Assembly: GCA_009746045.1 (NCBI GenBank)
Contig: RPFO01000084.1
Span: 77,501 to 141,500, forward strand
Source of the DNA: Mesostigma viride
Lineage: Eukaryota > Streptophyta > Mesostigmatophyceae > Mesostigmatales > Mesostigmataceae
Length of the DNA stretch: 64,000 nt
Reading direction: 5' to 3'
Part shown: positions 1 to 26,409 of the stretch, in pieces
Layout of the letters: the number at the start of each line of letters is the position of its first letter
How positions within the stretch are numbered: the first letter of the stretch is position 1
Made by a program: the position numbers and the translations under genes
Notes under the pieces: generated by a model
Seen by the model: only the letters and a program-made list of their open reading frames with translations
Database searches by the model: none
What the model was told of the DNA's origin: nothing

Positions 1-129
1 TCGCCACTTTTCCTGCCCTGCCCGCCGATCACCATCGCGCCCGGCAACGTGCATGCATGCCGCCTCTTCTCCTGATGACTGTCACGTGTACTGCCTCTTG
101 CCCCGCCCACTTGTCCTCCCCACCAACAG

Positions 130-16221
<16,092 letters not shown>

Positions 16222-16749
16222 GGACAGTGGCAGGTGGTCTTGGTTCCTCTGAAGGTGGGAGAGGTTGGTGGGCATCATAACAGCAAAATTGGTGGGCATC
16301 ACTTCCCACGTACCATGCTAGAATACTGCTAGAAAACTCTGCTGGAGGCTTGGAAGTCGCAGACGGTACGCAATGCCCCACCACAGATGGTTCAAATAAT
16401 GCAAAGCTCATATCACAGATGATAGTACTAGCACGAGTTTCTGTGTACATGATAATGCCTTGAGCTGCATCGTTGCTTTGGAATGCTGGCATGAATGGAG
16501 GTAGACTCCGGTTGCATTCCACTCTGAGATGTTGTTTGCTGCGTATTAGTAAATTCTTAGCCAGCTGGAGCACATCCATACAGCCCTCTGGTGGTGCTAT
16601 TGGTGGCAAGGGAAGTTGAAAATCAAGATGGGGGTGGGAAGGCGTCACTTAGGCATGCGCTTGTCAACAGTGATTGGTTCATTGACTATGGTTTTCAGTA
16701 TCACTTACTCTTCCCATTGAGACTACATGACACTTGCTCCACATCGTCA
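16222..16749 (+). other. Copine 3' flank
   Basis: Probable 3' UTR and spacer up to the first LINE sequence. No clear polyadenylation signal could be assigned. The antisense reading frame of 181 codons overlapping the last exon looks like a shadow. Confidence 0.45.
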
Positions 16750-17215
16750 TTTGGCATGCCCTAGGCTGCGCACGTCGGCAGGGCCGCCCTCCGTGGACCT
16801 TTCGCGATAGGCTAGGCATGGACATGTACTACCCTCGACGGGGCGGGCTCACGCCCGGGGAACCCCCTGGTTTGTCTGTAATATGGAGGCAAGTGTCGTT
16901 TACATCCCCACCCTTGCAGGAAGTAGCCCAGAATGTATTAAAAGCCATGTGCCCCTTCTCCGGGATATGTGCTACATATACTCCCAACGGAGATATGTTC
17001 CTAATTAATTAATTGAGGCAGATGACGCGTCACGATAGGTGGCAGACAGTAATGAAGGACACCACCACCCAGTCGGCCGGTGGGGCCTCCGTGTGCGACC
17101 AAGTTTGGAATGCATAGCGATTCGGGCCGTGGTGCCCGCAACCCTGTAACTATATAGGAACTAGTAAGTAGGTAAGTAAGCAAGTGAACATGCCATGAAG
17201 GCATGCCACGGAGTA
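16750..17215 (+). mobile_element. L1-like LINE 3' fragment, interrupted by a short insert
   Basis: Encodes the PPWTFRDRLGMDMYY segment also seen near 45990, then a 3' UTR that matches 48700-48860 (atatggaggcagatgg...ctgtaacta). The fragment is 5'-truncated and split at 16892 by a 123 bp insert. Confidence 0.75.
16892..17014 (+). mobile_element. Short retroposed insert (123 bp) with 6 bp TSD
   Basis: Flanked by GAGGCA (16886-16891 and 17015-17020). The unfilled paralogue at 48726 reads atatggaggcagatggtg, which proves the insertion. It ends in the stem-loop CTCCCAACGGAG (16981-16992) and a ttcctaattaattaatt tail. Confidence 0.88.
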
Positions 17216-17269
17216 CCCGATGAGGTACTTTTCTACGCGGATACTTCACCCAGGAAGGCAAGTGGCGCG

Positions 17270-17945
17270 ACTCATGCATGACTCGCCCGGCGCCCGCCCC
17301 GGTTCACCAGCCTGCATCGGCTCCCTGCCATCATCCAGGCCATGCAGGCAAGCCCTGCGTGACAACCGCGACCCCGCCCGCTACGCCTCCCTTAAGGCGG
17401 AATACTACTCGGCCATCCGGCAGGCGACCGCCAAACGGGAGGACCTCCACATCCATGAGTACTTTGCCCACCTCAACGACCAACACGGCAAGTATGCATG
17501 CTTGGGTTCGCCTGCGCCGCGCGCAACGACCCACCGGTGGCGCACAACCAGCGCGCCGGACGCTGCCGCGTTCGCCGCAACAGCAGCTGGACCGTTGGTA
17601 CTCCTCCCAGTCGCGGCTGCTTGGTGCCCCCCAGCCCCCACCGCCGGTGGGCCCGTTGGCCGCCGTTCACGGAGATCGAGTTACGCACCGCCGCCCACGG
17701 CAACTCCACTTCTACGCTGCCGTTGGTCCCTACCAGCTCCCCGCACGGGTGGTCAAACTGGCGGCGCTCACGCAGTGCAGTTTCTGCTCCGGCTTCTGCA
17801 ACCGGCTGATACCCCGCCTATCCCTTCGAATGGCAACACAGCTTCCGGCCGGTGATCTATGCTCTACAATTAACTGAAACATTTGAAGGTTTCCTGACGA
17901 CCCCGCCAACTACCAAGAAGGAGTCTGCATCCAGAGCGCCGCGCA
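17270..17945 (+). pseudogene. L1-like LINE ORF2 fragment (linker between endonuclease and RT)
   Basis: Contains EYFAHLNDQHGKYA, also present near 37350 (EYFAHLKDQHGKYAW), and DNA matching 42680-42920 (ctccacttctacgctgccgt, gcatccagagcgccgc). Stops and frameshifts break all frames. It stops abruptly at a TACGCCGTATT-rich block. Confidence 0.75.
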
Positions 17946-18100
17946 GCGTACGCCAATACGCCGTATAATACGGTAAATACGCCGTATTATACAATACGGC
18001 GAGGTTTGGCGTACTAACGTACTAGAAATACGCCGTATTGCGTTCTCAACGCAAATACGGCGCATAATACGTATTTTTCGCGTATTATACGGCGGCCGGC
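17945..18100. repeat. TACGCCGTATTA palindrome-rich block (hAT-like end)
   Basis: Dense copies of tacgccgtattatac and its complement interrupt LINE coding sequence immediately after gccgcg. The same motif fills both ends of the hAT-like element at 28637-29988. A matching second terminus was not found, so this is probably a fragment. Confidence 0.55.
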
Positions 18101-19298
18101 TCCGGAATTTGGCGCCAGAGCTAGTTTTGGCGTTGCTGACCTAGGCAGGTACGCAGCCTGAACCGTACTTGGGGAGTACGGGCCTACGGTTGGTCCCGCT
18201 TGTCATCTCTGCCAGTTGACGGCGTGGGTAAACGATGGCAAAACGAGACCGACTTGCATAAATATGATAGTTGACCTCCGCGGCCATGGAGGTGCAGAAA
18301 TCTGACTGGTATGGGAGCATGGCTTGACATTTTGAACTGCAATTTTGCAGGCATGATCCATAGGTCCTAAACAGCGTATATCATTGGCAGGCAACGCCTG
18401 GGTGTGCGCAGATATGTCTCGACCCTATGCTCGGTGCAGCAACCTCGTTTGATCAGCGACCAGGTCGGTCGCCGTGCATGTGCTAACTGTTACTAGGCGG
18501 GAAATAAGTCGATACGTTTGTACGCGGATAGATGTGTAAAATATATTGCTGACATGTTTTATTGGCGACGACGGCCAGGAAAGCGGCTCGCAGCTACATC
18601 GATGAGGTGGGCATCCGGCTAGCTCCAGCAAGGAAGGTAATTAATCTGCGGTTTTGATCTGGTATGTGCTATCCTGTTCACGTTTTATTGCATACTGTAT
18701 CAAGGTTTTGGGTCGAATCGTATACCTATCAATAAGTTCATGGTTGTAATAAGGAATTAGTTCAATTAGCAATCTATATACCATGCAGTGGATGAGTATC
18801 ACACTTCATGACCTTTATGTAAACAACAAACTGTCGACACCCCCTAGGGCTCCCCCAGAATAGATTCTAGCCAGCTGTCTAGAAGAGGGCAATCGACATA
18901 GCTTTTACATTATAGCATGACTTGCCATGTATTTCTCGAGCATAGTATACTGATCTAGCCCCAACGGCTTAGAGTAGCCCCAACGGTTTAGAGTGGCATG
19001 AACGCAATCACATTAGCCCAGCCATGGCTCAGCGTGGCCATTTGCTTATGCCTTAGCAGACGCCCGTTGAGCCCACTTCACCTTTCTTGTACAGCATCAG
19101 CTATGCTTCAGCCTACCTCTGGTATCGTTAATAATGGTTGTCCCACAGTGATGCGCCCCGGCCCCGTGATGTGGATAGAGCGCTCGATGTGGCCTGCCCA
19201 CCGACTGGTGGGCGGTGGCAGTGAGAGAAGCTAGGGCGCCCTCCCTCCCTCTCATTGTGTACAGGGGTTGAAGGTTCCTCTACTTTGTATTGGCACCC
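18101..19298. other. Unassigned repeat-region DNA
   Basis: No gene or defined element seen. It ends at 19298 next to a CACGTGAC-GCA-GTCACGTG palindrome (19298-19316) followed by TTAA-rich sequence, so its right part may be the 3' UTR of a + strand LINE. Confidence 0.4.
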
Positions 19299-19547
19299 AC
19301 GTGACGCAGTCACGTGATAATTAACTACTAATTAATTAATTAATTACACTTCATACAATTGATGAGACAACCAAGTGAGTGTCAAACGGCTACCGGCGAC
19401 CTCTACGTGCATTGTATTGTTTTTCATCAAGATTGAGACATTAGCTAGAGTTTTTGAGAGGCACGCCCATGGGATAAACACCTTAGAATATTTTATCCTA
19501 ATTGAAAATCCACTTTTCCGGTCAAAAAACCACTTTTTTTTTTTGGC

Positions 19548-19628
19548 GTATAATACGCGTATAATACGGCAATACGCAATACGCCGAGGTTTTGCCGTAT
19601 TGCCGTATTGCCGTACTGGCTCACACTG
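19548..19628. repeat. TACGCCGTATT-type block interrupting an RT fragment
   Basis: Contains ggcgtataatacgcgtataa and repeated ttgccgtattgccgta, ending GGCTCACACTG where RT coding sequence resumes. Looks like one end of a hAT-like element; the partner end (perhaps near 19380) is not convincing. Confidence 0.5.
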
Positions 19629-20466
19629 AATGGCGCTGACGGCGCTGGGGACCAACCGGCGGATCTCCGCCCAGGCCTGAGCAACAGAGCCAAGGAAGGC
19701 GGCGGGGGCGAGGCGGGCGGCGCGGGTGAGCCCACACCCGCCCATGCGGCAGGGGAGGGTGGCCAAGCGCATGGAGTGAGCTGGCAGGCTAGGGCCGGGG
19801 AGGAGCACCTGCAAGGCGGCCTGAATGCGCTCGTCATGGCCTTCCGCGGCAAGCCGCACCAAGTGGGGGGGAGCGCCACGGAGCCAGTGAACCACCCGCG
19901 GGTGGGCGCAAAACCACAGGAGGAGCCCTTTGGTCTGGGGGTCCTTGAGGCGCGCCCAAGTCTCGAGGACATGGGTGCGCTGTTCCACGGTGGCCCGGAG
20001 CTCCTCTTCGACGTAGTCAGGGTCACCCACAGGGACGCCCAGGCACGAGAAACCACGCGCCCGCGCCAATGCCCCCGGGATAGCCGCGGGGAAGCCAGAG
20101 CAGTCCCCCTGGGGCGAAAAGACTGCACACTTGGGGAGGGTGAGCCGAAGGTTGATGGCCGCCATGGCCACTTCAAGGGCAGCCAGGGCGGCAACCACAG
20201 CGTCGGCCGGGCCAAGGGCATGGATATCGTCCATATAGGCGAGGAGCACGACATCCGGGTGCGCAGCGTGGACACCTTGGAGAGCCTTGTGCAGCGGGGC
20301 AGACAGGTAAAAGGGGCCGAGGGGGTCACCTTGCTGGGTTCCCGTGCGGGAAGCGATGTCGGCGAACGTCCCATCCTCCATGAGGAAGGAGAGTTGAGTG
20401 GGTTCGCCGTAGCAGGCTGCTGTCCACGCAAGAAGGTCAGGGAACGCCTCGCCGACGTACATATAT
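19618..20466 (-). pseudogene. Reverse transcriptase fragment with QQGDPLGP and YMDD motifs
   Basis: Minus-strand reading frame of about 280 codons starting YVGEAFPDLLAW. It contains GTQQGDPLGPFYL and LLAYMDDIHALG, which are the B and C blocks of a reverse transcriptase, then a thumb-like region (RLATLPCRMGGCGLTRAARL). This differs from the VWQGC.LSP and YADD of the L1-like copies in the window, so it is a second LINE lineage. The 5' part and the end are missing. Confidence 0.82.
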
Positions 20467-21589
20467 TAATTAATTAATTAATTAAACTCGTGCTCCCGTT
20501 GGGGAGTCACGGAGCACCGAAGTGCTTTTAATCCCTGTGTGTGCACTACAGGAGAAAGGGCAGAGACCCCCAGTCTCCTTCATGCCAAAGGCATGCCACA
20601 GCTGCAATCGGGCGCGGCTAGCGAAAAGGACAGGCTAACGATCCGGCAAACTGTGGGTGCAATAAGACCCATGTGAGCATATCATAGCAAGGAGCGTGGG
20701 CAAGTAATCTGAACATAGCCAGGGCGTAGCATGGCTGTACTAGGACTAGGCTAAGGCTATGGCTGGTTGTGTACCGTGCGTTGGCGGCACGTGACTAGGT
20801 GTGTTGGCACAGCTAGGCATGGCTGCCTTAGCGGCAGTGACGCCAATGGTTACAAGCTAGGGCTATTGCTATTCTAGCCCGCTGGGGGCGTCCACATCTT
20901 GTGGTTGATCATCAGGTCCCCGCCCCTCCAGTACACCTTGGGCTTCTGGGGGTCCTGCTTATGGCGGAGGTATTCCGGCCACAGGTCGCGTCGCTGCTGT
21001 TGCTGAGCGGGGGTGAGGTCGTCATCCAGCGTCCAGGTGAGGTCGTGCAACCGCTTGCGACGAGAGAGGAACCGCTGCTTATCCTCAGGGGAGGGGAAGG
21101 TGAGTAGGACTGGTGGGGGGGCCGCCTTGTCCCGTGAGTGGGGAAGGCGGTGGCACCCACGCAGTTCTACCTCACCTACCAGGCCCATGAGGGTAAGAAG
21201 CTGGTTCTTGAGCTCGTCAGCAAGAGAGGTTGACGTCTCACCTGGCTTCTGGGGGAAGCGACGTAGCACCACTCGGCACTCGCGGCGAGCGCGATCGGTG
21301 ACCTCCCGTTGCTGGGCCTGGCGGTGGTCCTCCAGCTCCTGGAGCTTTGTGGCGATGGCGTCGGTGGTGGAGGCGGTCGCTGACCGCAGCAGGTCCGCGT
21401 AGGAGAGCGGCGGGAGGTCGCCAGCATCCTGCCGGGGTGGCTGGGATGCAATGGTGGCCGTCTGCTCCGCTATCTTGGGGACCTGTGTGGCCAGGGCCTC
21501 GGTGTGGGCGGTGATGGCCTCAAGCTTCTTCAGGAGCACGCCACACTTGCCCTCCACCTGGTTAAGGCGAGAGACAAGTGCAGCATGCG
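20467..21589 (-). mobile_element. ORF1-only LINE (HAL1-like), 5'-truncated copy 1
   Basis: Flanked by a 12-14 bp duplication ending ACGTACATATAT (20455-20466 and 21590-21601). Reads on the minus strand: end of ORF1, a 3' UTR of about 400 bp, the hairpin GTGCTCC...GGAGCAC containing CTCCC-CAAC-GGGAG, and a (TTAA)n tail at 20467-20484. Almost identical to 43314-44440. Confidence 0.9.
20874..21584 (-). pseudogene. ORF1p-like protein, N-terminally truncated
   Basis: Carries the end of the coiled coil (LVSRLNQVEGKCGVLLKKLE), the RRM-like domain (RRECRVVLRRFPQ ... PVLLTFPSPEDKQRFL) and the C-terminal domain (WTLDDDLTPAQQQQRRDLWP). The complete version is at 43684-45117. The frame runs upstream into flanking DNA, so its apparent start is not real. 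Confidence 0.8.
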
Positions 21590-21601
21590 ACGTACATATA
21601 T

Positions 21602-22000
21602 ACTCCCAACGTGACGCAGTCACGTGTCTATTCATTCATTAATTAATAATTAATACTCCCAACGGAGTTATGTTCAATTAATATACCTATATATTTTCAC
21701 TGCCTACCCCCTTTTCACCTTGCACTTTTTCATGGCATGGAGTGAGCTGGGCACTGACGAGGCTTTTTTAGACCCTGTTGGATAGGAGATCCCGGCCGGG
21801 TACCATCGGGCACTCACATCTCGAATACAACAAAATTGAACTCCTGATCGACCAATACTCCAACATCGCCTGTGCCTCACCATTAATTCATTTATAATGT
21901 ATATGACACGTGACTGCCTGCGAACATTATGCCTCACAATTAATTAATTAATTAATTATTTAACACCTAACAGCCTTACTGTACGTGGTGATCGAGCATA
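21602..22000. repeat. LINE 3' ends: palindrome, stem-loop and TTAA tails
   Basis: Holds ACGTGACGCAGTCACGTG (21609-21626) with an attcattaattaataatt tail, then CTCCCAACGGAG (21656-21667) with ttatgttcaattaatat, then an (attaattaatt) tail at 21939-21963 that ends the minus-strand LINE to its right. The piece 21700-21935 is unassigned. Confidence 0.65.
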
Positions 22001-23690
22001 AGTCCTCAGTAGTCAGTCGAGTGGGATGGGATGCCGGGATGGGATGGATGGAGCTAGCAATCTAAGATCGACCAAGGTACGGGGTTGTGGAAACCACGCC
22101 AAAATCGACGGCCCGAATCACTGTGAATGCCAAACTTGGTCACACACGGAGCCCCCACTGGCTTGGGGGTGGTCTCCTTCATTATACTATACCTGCCACC
22201 TATCCTTGCAAACCATCTGCCTCCAGTTTACAGACATGCCAGGGGGCGGCTGCCCTGGCGTGAGCCCGCCATTGCAACGTGGGTACTGACACATATCTAT
22301 GCGCCTAGTCTATCCCGGAAAGTCCACGGGTGGCGCCCCGGGCACTGCCATGTGAGAATTACAAAACGCCCATGTTGGGCGGGCTTGGGGCCTGCTGAGC
22401 TATCCATCGTGTCTACGTCTGATCTACAGGTGCGTCACCGGCGAGGTGCATGCCCGGCTAGGCCCAGGCGGCCTGCCGGTGCCTCATAATATGGGAAGCA
22501 TATATGGTGAATCAGCATACAAATCCTCATGGCTCAAGTGTGCAGGCTAAATGGAATATTGACCGCACTACGTAGCATCTTGGTGACCGGGCCGTCGAGT
22601 TGCTGCTCCAGATCCTGCGTCAGCGTCCACGTCGATCTCTGCTCCATAGGTCAGGATCGTCAGGATGACGACCTAATTGAAGAAGAGGTCGCGTTTGACA
22701 GTTCGGGGCAAGGCAGGGTTGCTCCACCAGCCACGGTGCTCGTGTAGCTGTGCCCAGGCCATACCAATCCGGGTGGTCATGTCGTCCTGGCAGTCATCGG
22801 GGAGCCAGCTGCCGAGCAGCTTGAAGCTAGCGACTGGAAGCGGGGAAGGAAACTGGGGTGTCAGTCTAACAGGCGCCGAGCTCAGGGGGGCCGGGGCAGC
22901 CAGCCGGCTGAGGGCCATGCTGATTGGGGCTGATTTCAAGCTAGCTAGACCAACAGCCCGGGCCTCGAGAGCCAGGCAGTCCAGGCCTAAGTTGGGCAGA
23001 CTCCGGCTTGTCAATGAGCGTGATGCCGTCGGCATAAATTAGCTCAGCGAGTAAATTCTGCTTGTTAGTCGGCCCCCCTTCCCCGGGCTCATTCTGAATC
23101 TCAAGGCCAGGGGCACGGCACTAGCAATGCTAGCAAAGCGGGCACGTGCTAGCTTGGCGCACAATGCATTATCCACTACAATAATGAACAGGTAGTACTG
23201 TGACAGGACGCAGCCCTGCCTGACGCCTGTCTGCAGTGGACATGGCAGGGTATCGCCGTGTTGAGTGCGCACCGAGGTACGTGGTCGACCCCTCGTACAG
23301 CAAGCGGATGACAGCAATCAGGGGGGCACCTGGCCGGAAGTCACGCGAGCTCGAGCGAGCACGGCCCAAAGAGCGTCCCAGAGAACAGAGTCGAATGCCT
23401 TGATAAAGTCGACTGAAGATAAGATGGCGCAAAACTCACCTGGCAGCAGGAGCGCGATTTCTTCGAAGAGACGGTGCGCGACGAAGATGGCCATGACAGT
23501 GTTGCGACCAGGCTGGAACCCCAGTTGGCTTTCCCCCAGGTGACGGGCGAGAGCAGAACGAAGGCGGTTGAGGATCATGCGCATCAACAACTTGAGCGCG
23601 GCGCCAGCGTGAACAAAGGGCTCATGGGGAGGGCGCGCAGGAATGCGGACCCCACGCTCCCCTCAAGGGAAACGGAGTGAAGCCAAGCCT
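21939..23690 (-). mobile_element. L1-like LINE, 3' half (minus strand)
   Basis: Read on the minus strand: RT (23590 downward) with HLGESQLGFQPGRNTVMAI, SSVDFIKAFDSVLWDAL, TGVRQGCVLSQYYLFIIVVD and LIYADGITLIDK, then the C-terminal region to 22673, then the 3' UTR matching 48700-49030, then a TTAA-rich tail. Multiple frameshifts, and the catalytic box reads YADG instead of YADD, so it is dead. Confidence 0.85.
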
Positions 23691-23764
23691 TCCCCTGATC
23701 GTTCAAGCTCGCATGCAGACCCATCCAGTCGGCACAGTGTAGTATACCCGCGTAGGTCTAATTT

Positions 23765-24716
23765 CAGTGTTGTTTTTCATGAACGCAGGCAGGGAAGACA
23801 CTAGGACTGACGACAGTGGACACGCCGGGCGTGCCCCGGGGCAGGCGACGGTGGACGGCCTGAGCGGGGCGGACGAGGTCGCAAGGCTGCTGGATCCCGA
23901 GGTAAGAATCCTGCACAGCCTGCACAAAGGGGAAGGGGGATGGGGTGACCAAGTCGGGAATGGCGACTTCCGGCCCTTTACGCCATCGCTCTCCGCCACC
24001 AGCTCTTTGCCCCGCACCCTCTCATCACGGCGGGTGCGTCCTGCGGCAGCTGCGGGCTTGCTCTGGATACTACTGGGACGCACTACATCGCGTGCATGGG
24101 TGGCCAGCAGAACCAGAACTGGTTCCTCTATCTCCATACCGCTCTCCTCCGGGTGGTGTGTGCCATGGTTCGGTCGGTCTTTCCCCACTCCACCATCAAG
24201 TGCGAGGACGCGGATGGGGCCGCCCTTTACTCACCCAACCACCGCCCCGACATTACCGTGCTTGACTACGACGGGCAGGGTTGCCACCTGCTCATCGATG
24301 TCTCCGTGGCTCGGCCGCTTTCCGGTCGCCACATCCTCCGGGCGGCTGTGGATGCCGGCGCTGCTGCCGCTGTGGCTGAGCGCGACAAGTTTGCCTCCTA
24401 CGGCAATGTGGGGCCCCACCGGGTCATCCCCTTTGTCCTTGAGGAGTTCGGGGCCATGGGCCCCAAGACAGCGGAGTTTTTCCACGAGTGCTGCCAGCGC
24501 CGTGAAGACCGCCTCGACCTCGAGGGTCAGACCGCCCCGTGGTCGGCCCGCACGTGGTCCTCGTATTGGCGGCAGCGCCTGTCACTCGCCCTCACTCGCA
24601 CCGTGGCTGATGTGTTATTCCGCCGGACCCGGGCCGACTTTGGACATCGCGACCCATGCGGTCTAGATCCCTTCCAGGCCTGCATGGTGGGCCGGCAGCG
24701 CTGTTGCTGCGTGTAG
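23765..24716 (+). pseudogene. LINE C-terminal region: zinc knuckle plus restriction-like endonuclease-type domain
   Basis: The frame ending at 24716 reads ASCGSCGLALDTTGTHYIAC (CCHC knuckle of the C-x2-C...H-x3-C type), then about 200 residues including RPDITVLDYDGQGCHLLIDV, SVARPL and AAVAERDKFASYGN, ending with stop at 24714-24716. The spacing PD-x15-D with a downstream K fits the restriction-like endonuclease of R2-type LINEs and of algal relatives. The upstream 23767-23950 part is in another frame. It may belong with the YMDD RT fragment at 19.6-20.5 kb. Confidence 0.7.
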
Positions 24717-25204
24717 TTTTGTGATGTATAGTTAGTTGTACCTTGTGCCGCTGGCGTGATCCTTGGATGTCTGTGTCAGATTACTATTAATTTCTTCAGG
24801 GTTATTCTCCCAGTTATCGGGTTTTTCCTTATGTTGCATGCCTGTCTTACCTCCGTAATCTATCATTCTCAATGAATATATGTACGTAACACATATCCCT
24901 GAGAAGGGCCATCCATGAAAGGTCGATCAACAATCCATGAAAGTATGCGCCAGCACATGCAATATTCTAGAGTGCGCAACGTCGTAAAGACATAATTCAG
25001 CGCAGCCGCTTCTTTACTTCCTGGATTATTCAATGAGGGCTACCAATAATTTACATGCTTAGATCGACTGCATGCGTAACGTGAGCCTAAGTCCTCCTAC
25101 GTTGCACGAGTCAGTGGCCGGACGCAAATGGGATGGGGATGAATGGATATCTATAGCCATCTAATATCTAGTTACAGTAGGCTATCGATACTGTCGTCCA
25201 ATAT
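24717..25204. other. Unassigned, probable 3' UTR of the preceding LINE
   Basis: Starts right after the stop codon of the RLE-type frame. No TTAA tail of the L1-like type is present. Nothing else recognised. Confidence 0.35.
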
Positions 25205-25500
25205 ACTGAACTCAGACGCCGCAAGCGGCTCAAGAGGCTCCCCTACACTCTCCGGACAATATTGACTTGACCGGCTGGCGCAGCAACAACCGCGACCTGC
25301 ATGTAGGAGCTATGGCCGACCTACCTCCAGCTCCTGCAGACAGGGGCAGGGAAGAAGCCGGTATACTGGAGGGGGGGCGGTCATCTACGTCGGCCACAAG
25401 CCCTGGCAGGCGACCCCCGAGCTGCCCCAGGACATTCAGCAAACCCAGCATAGGGGACTATAGCAGTATAGTGTATAATAGTAAGGCTTAGCCAACGTGA
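25205..25500 (+). pseudogene. ORF1p C-terminal domain fragment
   Basis: DNA cagacgccgcaagcggctc and ctatggccgacctacctcca match 53706-53820, which encodes RRRKRLEKTLFTLDDDLT and the CTD of an L1-type ORF1 protein. Small insertions (atgtag, gaag) and stops break the frame here. Confidence 0.75.
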
Positions 25501-25960
25501 CCATGTCCATGTATGCCTATGAGACGTGGACCCTCACAGCCACGGGCATATGATTTTCATTACTGGCATTCTGGGCAACATCCTGCAGGTGGGGGGGTGT
25601 AAACAGCCACCTACTCTGGGTGCACTAGGTACACCTGCACCATGCACCATGACGTATCAGACCTACTAAAAAGGCCTGGCATGGCCGGGTGGAAGATGAT
25701 TATATGGCTAGGCAATAGCTATATATAGGGCATGGCATCTCAGCAGAGAGTAACTCTCTGCATGGGCGAAGCAAGGCTAACTTACCCTTACTACCTTAAC
25801 AAAAAAGCTAGCTATGACATCATCTGGTGTGGATCTCATCATAAGCATACATGTGCTGACAGCATGGCCACGTCTGCTAAGCCTTAGTAGTACTATTCTA
25901 CACTACTGCTATATATAGCCCCCTAGCCTAGGCTGGGGTGGCTGGGGGTGCTGGGGTGGT
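25501..25960. other. LINE 3' UTR-like sequence with an inverted short-insert relative
   Basis: 25535-25640, read on the minus strand, resembles the 137 bp insert at 60157 (ctagtgcacccagag, tttacac, acctgcagga). 25640-25780 resembles the complement of 54080-54190 (cagcagagagtaactctctg). Nothing coding. Confidence 0.45.
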
Positions 25961-26385
25961 AGGGGTCACCTCACACGGGGTGTGGCAAGGTTGTGTCCTG
26001 TCCCCATAACTGTTCATTATTGTCGTAGATCATGCACGTCATGCGCCGGGCAGGTGCGCGCTTTACTGCTCTTAATAAGGGGTTCGAGCCCGGCTTGGAC
26101 ATCCTTAACGAGCGCGAACACGGCGGCGGTGCCGCCACTGGTTACTGCGGGCCGCTGTCCGACCTGATTTATGCGGTTGATACCACCCTCATCGGCCGCC
26201 CCGAGCACTGTCATTCAGACCTGGCTGGACTGCCTCTGGGCTTGGATCGAGGCACCGGCGGTGGGGTTGGAGATTAGTGTCAAAACTGAGGCGATGGTAC
26301 AGTAATTGGGGCTACTGTACCACTTCAGCCCGCCGCAGCCCCGGCAGTGTTACTGACTGATGGCCGGGACCGGGAGGTCCCGTTC
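25960..26385 (+). pseudogene. L1-like LINE RT fragment, left part of a split copy
   Basis: Encodes gvwqGCVLSP and DLIYAVDTTLIG (degenerate YADD box). The same LINE resumes at 34798 after the 13 bp duplication GGAGGTCCCGTTC (26373-26385 and 34798-34810) and again at 37145. Confidence 0.8.
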
Positions 26386-26409
26386 AGTTAAAAAAATATA
26401 TTCTATTAA

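Noticed and set aside
21013-21402. Plus-strand frames over the ORF1-only copies (also 43868-44257 and 44359-45015)
   Set aside because: They are the reverse of ORF1, which has the recognisable coiled coil, RRM and CTD on the minus strand.
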